A stretch of DNA of 64,000 nucleotides from the NCBI RefSeq assembly GCF_015627175.1, contig NZ_VTDQ01000006.1:38511-102510 (forward strand). Direction: 5' to 3'. The notes below the pieces were generated by a model. That model was not told the origin of the DNA. It searched no databases and worked only from the letters and a program-made list of their open reading frames with translations. This document shows, piece after piece, positions 56,676 to 64,000 of the stretch. The translations under genes were made by a program, and so were the position numbers. Numbering within the stretch: position 1 is the first letter of the stretch; every line of letters starts with the position of its first letter. This stretch comes from Acinetobacter pollinis (GTDB lineage Bacteria; Pseudomonadota; Gammaproteobacteria; Pseudomonadales; Moraxellaceae).

Positions 56676-58141
56676 GTCATGCACCCGTTCATCCACTTTA
56701 TATTCACGGCGAATATGTCAACTCAACACAAGAGAAAACCTTTGAGACAATAAACCCTGCAACTGGCGAAGTAATTGCACATATTCACAGCGCATCTCAA
56801 GAAGACATTGAAAAAGCTGTTCAGAGCGCACAAAAAGGGCAAAAAATTTGGGCAGCAATGACTGCAGTAGAACGTTCACGTATCTTACGTCGTGCTGTCG
56901 ATCTGCTTCGTGAACGTAATGACGAGCTTGCTAAACTAGAAACGTTAGATACAGGTAAAGCTTATAGCGAAACATCGACTGTAGATATTGTTACGGGTAC
57001 AGATGTACTCGAGTATTACGCTGGTCTAGCAACTGCTATTCAAGGTGAACAAGTTCCTCTACGTGACTCTAGCTTTTTCTATACACGCCGTGAGCCTTTA
57101 GGTGTTGTCGCAGGTATTGGTGCTTGGAACTACCCTATTCAAATCGCACTTTGGAAATCTGCACCTGCCCTTGCAGCTGGTAATGCCATGATTTTCAAAC
57201 CAAGTGAAGTCACACCACTGACCGCTTTTAAACTTGCAGAAATTTATACCGAAGCAGGCCTACCTGCAGGTGTATTTAATGTTGTTCAAGGTTTTGGGGA
57301 AGTCGGTGCTATGCTTGCCGAACATCCTGTCATTGAAAAAATCTCATTTACAGGCTCTGTCCCTACAGGTAAAAAAGTCATGGCAACTGCTGCAAGTTCT
57401 TCTTTAAAAGAAGTGACTATGGAACTTGGTGGCAAATCACCACTAATTATTTGTGAAGATGCAAATCTTGATCGTGCAGCCGATGTCGCTATGATGGCAA
57501 ACTTCTTTAGTACAGGCCAAGTATGTACAAATGGTACACGTGTCTTTATTCCTAAATCACTCAAAAATGATTTTGAACAAGCTCTTCTAAAACGCGTTAA
57601 AAATATTCGTCTTGGGCAACCTATGGACGAACAAACCAATATGGGACCTCTCGTCAGTTTCCCACACATGGAAAAAGTACTGTCTTACTTAGAAAAAGGT
57701 AAGACACAAGGAGCTACCCTCCTATGTGGTGGACAACGTGCAACAACAGGCGAACTTGCTCAGGGTGCTTTTGTAGAACCAACAATTTTCACTGATTGTT
57801 CAGATGAAATGGATATTGTAAAAGACGAAATTTTCGGTCCTGTGATGAGTGTCCTCACTTATGAGACAGAAGAAGAAGCTATTACACGTGCAAATAACAC
57901 ACACTTTGGTCTAGCAGCAGGTGTAGTCAGTGAAAATATAGCGCGTGCGCACCGTATTATTCATCAACTTGAAGCAGGTATTTGTTGGATTAACACTTGG
58001 GGAGAATCCCCTGCGGAAATGCCAGTAGGTGGCTATAAACAATCTGGTGTTGGTCGAGAAAACGGTATTTCTACTTTGGAGAACTATACGCGCATTAAAT
58101 CTGTGCAAGTTGAGATGGGTGAATACGCCTCTATTTTCTAA
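56672..58141 (+). CDS. betB: Betaine aldehyde dehydrogenase
   Basis: 489 residues, typical. Oxidises betaine aldehyde to glycine betaine with NAD(P)+. '[20 protein letters not shown]', '[12 protein letters not shown]', the Glu of '[11 protein letters not shown]' and the nucleophile Cys in '[15 protein letters not shown]' are the ALDH active-site motifs. Second step of choline oxidation, encoded between betI and betA. Confidence 0.97.
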   Translation: MSHAPVHPLYIHGEYVNSTQEKTFETINPATGEVIAHIHSASQEDIEKAVQSAQKGQKIWAAMTAVERSRILRRAVDLLRERNDELAKLETLDTGKAYSETSTVDIVTGTDVLEYYAGLATAIQGEQVPLRDSSFFYTRREPLGVVAGIGAWNYPIQIALWKSAPALAAGNAMIFKPSEVTPLTAFKLAEIYTEAGLPAGVFNVVQGFGEVGAMLAEHPVIEKISFTGSVPTGKKVMATAASSSLKEVTMELGGKSPLIICEDANLDRAADVAMMANFFSTGQVCTNGTRVFIPKSLKNDFEQALLKRVKNIRLGQPMDEQTNMGPLVSFPHMEKVLSYLEKGKTQGATLLCGGQRATTGELAQGAFVEPTIFTDCSDEMDIVKDEIFGPVMSVLTYETEEEAITRANNTHFGLAAGVVSENIARAHRIIHQLEAGICWINTWGESPAEMPVGGYKQSGVGRENGISTLENYTRIKSVQVEMGEYASIF

Positions 58142-58219
58142 AACACTCCTCTCCCATAAAGGCATACATTCATTATGTATGCCACTTCCCGATTACCGCT
58201 AAACAATAAGGATAGAATG

Positions 58220-59923
58220 ATGGCAAATCAAGAATATGACTACATTATTGTTGGTGCCGGTTCTGCAGGTAATGTACTTGCAACACGCCTCACAGAAGAT
58301 AAAGATACCACTGTTTTGCTTTTAGAAGCTGGTGGACCAGATTACCGTGCAGACTTTCGTACACAAATGCCAGCCGCATTAGCTTACCCATTGCAAGGTC
58401 GACGCTACAATTGGGCATATGAAACTGACCCTGAGCCACATATGAACAACCGTCGTATGGAATGCGGACGCGGTAAAGGCTTAGGTGGTTCATCTTTAAT
58501 TAATGGTATGTGTTACATTCGTGGTAACGCCATGGATCTAGATGGCTGGGCAAAACTTCCCGGCTTAGAAGATTGGTCATACGCAGATTGCTTACCTTAT
58601 TATCGTAAAGCTGAGACACGTGATATTGGGCCAAATGATTACCATGGTGGTGAAGGTCCTGTTAGCGTAACTACACCAAAAGCTGGAAATAATGTTTTAT
58701 TTCATGCCATGGTAGAAGCTGGTGTAGAAGCTGGTTATCCACGTACAGATGACCTCAATGGCTACCAGCAAGAAGGCTTCGGCCCAATGGATCGCACTGT
58801 AACAAAACAAGGCCGTCGTGCCAGTACAGCACGTGGATATTTAGATACTGCAAAGAAACGCTCGAATATTACGATTGTTACTCACGCGGTTACAGATAAA
58901 GTTTTATTTTCAGGTAAACGCGCAACGGGTGTCCAATATCTTCGAGGTGAAAGCACCACACCGACCGTTGTAAAAGCACGTCGTGAAGTACTCATTTGTT
59001 CAGGTACAATTGCATCACCACAAATCTTACAACGTTCAGGCGTTGCAGCGAAAGCTTTCTTAGAGGAACTTGGCATTCCTGTAGTACATGACTTACCGGG
59101 TGTAGGTGAAAACTTACAAGATCATCTAGAACTCTACTTACAGTACGCAGCAAAAAAACCCGTATCCCTTTACCCTGCTTTGCAAATGCATAACCAACCT
59201 GCAATTGGTGCAAAATGGTTATTTCTAGGTGAAGGTATTGGGGCTTCCAATCAGTTTGAAGCCGGTGGTTTTATACGTAGTCGCCCTGAATTCGAATGGC
59301 CAAATATTCAGTACCACTTCTTGCCTGTTGCCATTAACTACAATGGTAGCAATGGCGTACAAGAACACGGCTTCCAAGCCCATGTAGGTTCTATGCGTTC
59401 ACCATCGCGTGGACATGTACGGATCAAATCATTAAATCCACATGATCATCCAAGCCTATTATTTAACTACATGTCTACAGAGCAAGATTGGCAAGAATTC
59501 CGCGACTGTATTCGTCTAACACGTGAAATTATGCATCAACCTGCTTTAGACGAATACCGTGGTCGTGAAATTAGTCCGGGTAAAGATGTCGTTACAGATG
59601 AGCAACTTGATGAATTTGTTCGTAACCATGCTGAAACGGCGTACCATCCATGTGGTAGTTGTAAAATGGGTACAGATGATATGGCCGTTGTAGACCACGA
59701 GGGTCGTGTACATGGCTTAGAAGGCTTAAGAGTCGTCGATGCATCCATTATGCCTATTATTATTACAGGTAATCTAAATGCAACTACCATTATGATTGGT
59801 GAAAAAATTGCAGATGCCATACGTGGACAAAAATTACCACGTTCAACTGCGCCATATTATAAAGCAGATGATAAGCCTGTACGCCAAGCACCAAAGCGTG
59901 AATTTAACGAAGAGATGATGTAG
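58220..59923 (+). CDS. betA: Choline dehydrogenase
   Basis: 567 residues from the ATG at 58220 ([12 protein letters not shown]), preceded by AAGGATAG; an ATG one codon earlier (58217) is equally possible, and the in-frame start at 58175 is too far from a ribosome site. GMC oxidoreductase: FAD motif '[17 protein letters not shown]', '[20 protein letters not shown]', '[14 protein letters not shown]', the catalytic His in '[10 protein letters not shown]', and '[20 protein letters not shown]'. Oxidises choline to betaine aldehyde. Confidence 0.97.
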   Translation: MANQEYDYIIVGAGSAGNVLATRLTEDKDTTVLLLEAGGPDYRADFRTQMPAALAYPLQGRRYNWAYETDPEPHMNNRRMECGRGKGLGGSSLINGMCYIRGNAMDLDGWAKLPGLEDWSYADCLPYYRKAETRDIGPNDYHGGEGPVSVTTPKAGNNVLFHAMVEAGVEAGYPRTDDLNGYQQEGFGPMDRTVTKQGRRASTARGYLDTAKKRSNITIVTHAVTDKVLFSGKRATGVQYLRGESTTPTVVKARREVLICSGTIASPQILQRSGVAAKAFLEELGIPVVHDLPGVGENLQDHLELYLQYAAKKPVSLYPALQMHNQPAIGAKWLFLGEGIGASNQFEAGGFIRSRPEFEWPNIQYHFLPVAINYNGSNGVQEHGFQAHVGSMRSPSRGHVRIKSLNPHDHPSLLFNYMSTEQDWQEFRDCIRLTREIMHQPALDEYRGREISPGKDVVTDEQLDEFVRNHAETAYHPCGSCKMGTDDMAVVDHEGRVHGLEGLRVVDASIMPIIITGNLNATTIMIGEKIADAIRGQKLPRSTAPYYKADDKPVRQAPKREFNEEMM

Positions 59924-59950
59924 TAGTTTTCATCACTATCATCAAATAAG

Positions 59951-59978
59951 AAAGGACTGCACAGGCAGTCCTTTTTAT
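59951..59978. terminator. Terminator between betA and tyrB
   Basis: AAAGGACTGC (59951-59960) pairs with GCAGTCCTTT (59965-59974), then TT. A short A-run lies at left, so it may serve the convergent gene too. Confidence 0.85.
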
Positions 59979-59989
59979 TATCTGTATAT

Positions 59990-61189
59990 TTAATCAGCTA
60001 GAACTTTTGCAATAGATTCAGCAACATAATAAACATTTTTCTGATTCAAACCAGCTACACACATACGGCCACTGCGAAGTAAATAAATCGCATAATCATC
60101 ACGTAATGCATCTACTTGCTCTGCCGTTAGTCCCGTATAACTGAACATACCGCGTTGTTTTACAAGGTAGTCAAAGTTTTTACCTGGGAGGCGTTGAACA
60201 AGCTCATCACGTAAAATGGTACGCATTTTAGCAATACGCTCACACATACCTTCTAATTCTTCTTCCCAATCAGCACGTAATGTATCATTTTCTAATACAG
60301 CATTTACCAGTAACGCACCAGTTGTTGGTGGGTTTGAGTAAACACGGCGTACTGTTGCTTTTAACTGACCAAATACATTTTCAGCACTTTCAGCATTTTC
60401 TGAAACAACTGTTAAGCCACCAACACGCTCGCCATAAAGAGAGAATATTTTAGAAAAAGAGTTGCTTAAAATAAATTTTGCGCCTGCCTTATCTAATGCA
60501 CGAATCAGATAAGCATCTTTATCTAGACCTTCAGCAAAGCCTTGGTATGCAATGTCTAAGAAAGGAATAAGTTTACGTTCAAGTAATACTTCAATCACTT
60601 GATCCCATTGCTCAGGAACTAAGTCTGCACCTGTTGGGTTATGGCAACAAGGGTGTAACAGTACGATATCGTTTTCAGGAAGTTGTTTTAAACAATTCAA
60701 CATTTCCTCAAATGCAACACCATTTGTCTGTGCATCAAAATATGGATACTCTGCTGTTTCAAACCCTGAGCCTTGGAAAATAGCAATATGATTTTCCCAA
60801 GTCGGTTGACTTACCCATACTTTCGACTTTGGAAAGTATTTTTTAAGGAAATCTACACCAATTTTTAATGCGCCTGACCCACCCAATGTTTGAATTGTCA
60901 CAGCACGTTTTTCAGCTCTTGCCGTACTTTCTTCACCCAACAACAATAATTGTGTGGCATCGCAATAACTTTTTAAGCCAGACATTGGTAAGTAAAGCTT
61001 TGCTTTATCTACATTCTTACCTATTTCTAAAGCGGCTGTTTTTACTGCATTAAATTGCGGAACAATGCTGTCTTCGTTGTAGTATAAGCCAATACTTAAA
61101 TTAACTTTATTATCACGCTCATCTTTTTGGAATTTTTCCATTAAACTTAAGATTGGGTCGCCCGCATACGGCTCAACATGCTGAAACAT
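59990..61189 (-). CDS. tyrB: Aromatic amino acid aminotransferase (class I)
   Basis: 399 residues. Class I PLP transaminase close to E. coli TyrB/AspC (397/396). '[20 protein letters not shown]', '[20 protein letters not shown]', '[14 protein letters not shown]', PLP-Lys in '[20 protein letters not shown]', and substrate-binding Arg in '[12 protein letters not shown]'. Transfers amino groups between aromatic amino acids or aspartate and 2-oxoglutarate. tyrB and aspC cannot be separated with certainty by eye. Monocistronic. Confidence 0.9.
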   Translation of the reverse strand: MFQHVEPYAGDPILSLMEKFQKDERDNKVNLSIGLYYNEDSIVPQFNAVKTAALEIGKNVDKAKLYLPMSGLKSYCDATQLLLLGEESTARAEKRAVTIQTLGGSGALKIGVDFLKKYFPKSKVWVSQPTWENHIAIFQGSGFETAEYPYFDAQTNGVAFEEMLNCLKQLPENDIVLLHPCCHNPTGADLVPEQWDQVIEVLLERKLIPFLDIAYQGFAEGLDKDAYLIRALDKAGAKFILSNSFSKIFSLYGERVGGLTVVSENAESAENVFGQLKATVRRVYSNPPTTGALLVNAVLENDTLRADWEEELEGMCERIAKMRTILRDELVQRLPGKNFDYLVKQRGMFSYTGLTAEQVDALRDDYAIYLLRSGRMCVAGLNQKNVYYVAESIAKVLAD

Positions 61190-61318
61190 AATTCACTCTG
61201 TCCACTCTATGGTTTCATCATTATATACATAGATTTATACTCAGGTGTGCATAGATTTCACACAAACACAAAAAAATATGCTCAACTATAGTCTTATTGT
61301 TTTTATAAAAAACTTGGA

Positions 61319-61732
61319 CTACTTTGTAAACCAAATACTTTTTTCTCCTTGCTCAATTTTGTTTAAAATTGGACAATCTGATTTTTCATTTCCTGAACAA
61401 TAGGCTGCTGTTTCTTGCAATACTTCAACCATATGCTCTAATTGCACAATCTGATTTTTAAGCTGTTCAATATGTTCAAGCGCTAGATGCTTTACTTCTC
61501 CACTATGGCGATCTTTATTATGCCATAATTGCAAAAGTGCCTTGGTTTGGTCGGTAGAAAAGTTTAATGCTTTGGCATGTAAAATAAAATGCAATGTTTG
61601 AATATGAACAGTATTGTAAATACGATAACCCGCCTCTGTACGTTGTACTTTAGGTAAAAGCCCAATCGACTCATAGTAACGAATCATCTTATTAGACAAT
61701 CCTGTTTGTTTTGAAACTTGTCCTATATTCAT
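61319..61732 (-). CDS. cueR: Cu(I)-responsive MerR-family regulator CueR
   Basis: 137 residues. The N-terminal MerR HTH is 'NIGQVSKQTGLSNKMIRYYE'. The C-terminal metal-binding loop has Cys112 and Cys120 ('YCSGNEKSDCPIL'), the same spacing and positions as E. coli CueR, and Ser77, the residue that distinguishes +1 metal sensors from MerR/ZntR. It is encoded 7 bases after copA on the same strand, so co-transcribed with it. Its operator would be in the copA promoter, beyond the window. Confidence 0.95.
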   Translation of the reverse strand: MNIGQVSKQTGLSNKMIRYYESIGLLPKVQRTEAGYRIYNTVHIQTLHFILHAKALNFSTDQTKALLQLWHNKDRHSGEVKHLALEHIEQLKNQIVQLEHMVEVLQETAAYCSGNEKSDCPILNKIEQGEKSIWFTK

Positions 61733-61739
61733 ATAATTA

Positions 61740-64000
61740 TTACGCTCCGCCTTTAGACTCCGAATAATGAAAACGTTTTAGACGCAGTGCATTGGTTAAA
61801 ACAAAAACTGAAGATAAACCCATCGCCAAAGCCGAGATCATTGGTGACAATAAAATATGATAAAAAGGATATAAAACCCCTGCTGCGATAGGAATAAGTG
61901 CAATATTATAAATAAATGCCCAAAATAAATTTTGCTTTATATTACGAATAGTTGCTTTACTTAATGCAATTGCATGTGTGACTGTTTGTAAGTTCCCAGA
62001 CATCAATACAACATCTGCAGACTCAATCGCAACATCTGTACCTGTTCCTACAGCTAAACCAATATCGGCTGATGCTAAGGCAGGTGCATCATTTATACCA
62101 TCTCCTACATAGGCAACTTTGCCATACTCTTTTTGTAGTTTCTGAATCGCATTTACCTTACCTTCTGGTAATACTTCTGCAATCACATCATCAATTTTTA
62201 ATTTTTTCGCAATTGCACGCGCAGTTTTATAATTGTCACCACTAATCATAACAACCTTTAGACCAAGTTCATGAAGTGACTGAATCGCTTTATAAGTAGA
62301 TGGTTTAATATCATCTGCTACTGCTACAATTGCAGCTACCGTATTCTCAACTGCAATATAAAAAGGCGTTTTCCCATCTTGTGCAAGTTGTTCTGATTTG
62401 ACAGCAAATGTTTTGACCTCTAAACCTAATTTTTTCATAAAACGATCTGCACCAATACAAATACGTTTCTGATTCACAAAGGCTTGAATACCATAACCTG
62501 CAACAACTTGTATTTCATTTGCTTCAAGCAAGGTAATTTGTTGCTCTTTGGCATAATTGACAATTGCCTGTGCAACAGGGTGCTCAGAATACTGCTCTAC
62601 CGATGCCATATACCGCAAGATATCTGCTTTATTTTGATTATCTATGGTCATTAAATCAGTTAATTTGGGTTTACCCTCGGTCAACGTACCTGTCTTATCA
62701 AAGGCAATAACTTCTGCTTCTTTTAACGTTTGTAATGCTTCGCCTTTTCTAAACAAAATACCCATTTCTGCACCACGCCCTGTACTTACCATAATAGATG
62801 TAGGCGTTGCCAAACCCATGGCACATGGACATGCAATAATTAATACTGCTACAGCATTTACAAGTGCGAATGAAAAAGCGGGACTTGGTCCAAACACCAA
62901 CCAAGCAATGAAAGTAATCACTGCCAAAACAATAACAACGGGAACAAACCACATGGTCACTTGATTAACCATCGTTTGAATTGGGAGCTTTGAGCCTTGA
63001 GCTTCTTCAACCAAACGAATAATTTGTGCCAATACCGTATCATTTCCAGTCGCACTTACCTGAATATATAAAATGCCTTGTTGATTGACTGTACCAGCAA
63101 CAACGTGACTGTCTTTATCTTTTTTGACAGCAATAGGCTCTCCTGTAATCATGGATTCATCAACAAAACTATGACCCTTTAAGACCGTACCATCTACAGC
63201 TATTTTTTCACCAGGCTGAACAACAACTGTCATTCCAGCCATCACTTGTTTAATATCTACTTCAAGTAACTCATCTGCTTGTAAAATACGTGCTGTTTTA
63301 GGTTGTATACCTATTAAACGTTCAATCGCTTGGGAGGTTTTTCCTTTTGCTTTTGCTTCTAAATAGCGCCCTAATAAAATTAATGTCACAATCACAGCAG
63401 CAGCTTCAAAATAAACATTTACTGTATTTTCAGGAAGTAACCATGGTAAAAATGTCGCGATACATGAGAAACCATATGCTGCTAGCGTACCCAAAGCTAC
63501 TAAAGAGTTCATATCTGGCGCTAAACGAAATAGAGCAGGTAATCCCTTTTGGTAAAATCTACGGCCTGGGAATATAAGTACACAAGTTGTTAATGCAAAC
63601 TGAATATACCAGCTCAGCGACTGGCCTAAATAACTAAGAACCAAATGATGAAAAGACGTGGAAATATGTGTTCCCATCTCTAAAACAAAAATAGGAAGTG
63701 TACAAATTAGGGCAATTATTAAATCACGCCGGAGTACTTTGGCTTCTTTTTCTCTTCTTTGTGTTAATGACTCTTCTTCATCCTCACTTTGATTATTTTT
63801 AATTTCTGCCTGATATCCTGCTTTTTCTACAGTCTGAATAAGTATTTCAGGAGAAATATTTTTCTGCAGATGAACTTGTGCAGATTCAGTAGCAAGGTTA
63901 ACAGATACATCATCTACCCCTTCAACTTTTAGCAAAGCCTTCTCTACACGTCCAACACACGATGCACAAGTCATACCTCGTATATTTAAATCTATAATAT
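61740..64000 (-). CDS. copA: Cu(+)-exporting P1B-type ATPase CopA, partial at window end
   Basis: At least 753 residues. The frame stays open through 64000 (…DLNIRG-MTCASC…), so the Met at 63974 is inside the first heavy-metal-associated domain and not the start. Conserved elements: HMA motif 'MTCASC', A-domain 'GEPIAVKKD' with TGEP, membrane metal motif 'IACPCAMGLATP', phosphorylated Asp in 'AFDKTGTLTEG', 'SEHPVAQAI' and hinge 'YVGDGINDAPALASADIG'. Exports Cu(I) from the cytoplasm. Paired with cueR. Confidence 0.96.
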   Translation of the reverse strand, partial: IIDLNIRGMTCASCVGRVEKALLKVEGVDDVSVNLATESAQVHLQKNISPEILIQTVEKAGYQAEIKNNQSEDEEESLTQRREKEAKVLRRDLIIALICTLPIFVLEMGTHISTSFHHLVLSYLGQSLSWYIQFALTTCVLIFPGRRFYQKGLPALFRLAPDMNSLVALGTLAAYGFSCIATFLPWLLPENTVNVYFEAAAVIVTLILLGRYLEAKAKGKTSQAIERLIGIQPKTARILQADELLEVDIKQVMAGMTVVVQPGEKIAVDGTVLKGHSFVDESMITGEPIAVKKDKDSHVVAGTVNQQGILYIQVSATGNDTVLAQIIRLVEEAQGSKLPIQTMVNQVTMWFVPVVIVLAVITFIAWLVFGPSPAFSFALVNAVAVLIIACPCAMGLATPTSIMVSTGRGAEMGILFRKGEALQTLKEAEVIAFDKTGTLTEGKPKLTDLMTIDNQNKADILRYMASVEQYSEHPVAQAIVNYAKEQQITLLEANEIQVVAGYGIQAFVNQKRICIGADRFMKKLGLEVKTFAVKSEQLAQDGKTPFYIAVENTVAAIVAVADDIKPSTYKAIQSLHELGLKVVMISGDNYKTARAIAKKLKIDDVIAEVLPEGKVNAIQKLQKEYGKVAYVGDGINDAPALASADIGLAVGTGTDVAIESADVVLMSGNLQTVTHAIALSKATIRNIKQNLFWAFIYNIALIPIAAGVLYPFYHILLSPMISALAMGLSSVFVLTNALRLKRFHYSESKGGA

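Noticed and set aside
63972..63974. Met at 63974 as the copA start
   Set aside because: The frame continues upstream with residues of the same heavy-metal-associated domain, so the gene is cut by the window edge.

Overview
The window is an AT-rich, gene-dense stretch of bacterial chromosome that looks like ordinary core genome of an Acinetobacter species (Moraxellaceae, Gammaproteobacteria). This rests on recognised gene content and order: a dat-ddc pair for 1,3-diaminopropane, a PutA lacking the ribbon-helix-helix domain beside an Lrp-type regulator, fis next to purH-purD, a desaturase/reductase/TetR (desB-desC-desT-like) module, betT facing betIBA, and a CitA/TcuC-type citrate carrier. I could not search a database, so the species is open.

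Layout: 1-209 is the tail of a TonB-dependent receptor. 402-3050 (+) holds a TauE-like permease, DAHP synthase and a small phosphatase-like protein. 3034-9195 (-) is a core block (pyrG, kdsA, eno, ftsB, ispD, then ispF), interrupted by one opposite-strand exported-protein gene between ispD and ispF. 9421-12247 has a His-rich lipoprotein, aspA and an Lrp regulator that diverges from putA (12362-16114). 16226-23454 (+) carries trmA, a small unknown gene, prmA, a zinc-ribbon membrane protein, fis, purH and purD. 23888-26558 is the methionine importer metQ-metNI. 26602-30826 has an outer-membrane protein, dapD, queE, queC, a small periplasmic protein and a Bcp-type peroxiredoxin.

30855-40389 (-) holds a YceI protein, a NadM-like enzyme, a NIF3/YqfO-like domain protein, pstSCAB preceded by a three-repeat PhoB box, and dat-ddc. 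40846-42548 holds a SIMPL protein, an Ivy-like lysozyme inhibitor and a small acidic unknown protein. 42581-45600 is the fatty-acid desaturation module. 45661-53356 has an AI-2E-family membrane protein, rapA, rluA, tRNA-Ser(UGA), the citrate carrier, DoxX and MarC proteins. 53375-59923 is the choline-to-glycine-betaine system with a 22-bp perfect palindrome as probable BetI operator. 59990-64000 has an aromatic aminotransferase, cueR and copA, the last cut by the window end.

Several loci form working units: Pst uptake under PhoB control, choline import and oxidation under BetI, membrane desaturation under a FabR/DesT-type repressor, copper export under CueR, and proline catabolism under an Lrp-type regulator. 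Intrinsic terminators are plentiful. Two of them (metQ/metN and pstS/pstC) sit just after a binding-protein gene, where they could raise binding protein over transporter.

I saw no insertion sequence, prophage, CRISPR array, toxin-antitoxin pair or defence island, and no clearly undescribed multi-gene system. The items most worth a second look are small unknown genes, start-codon choices and structured leaders.
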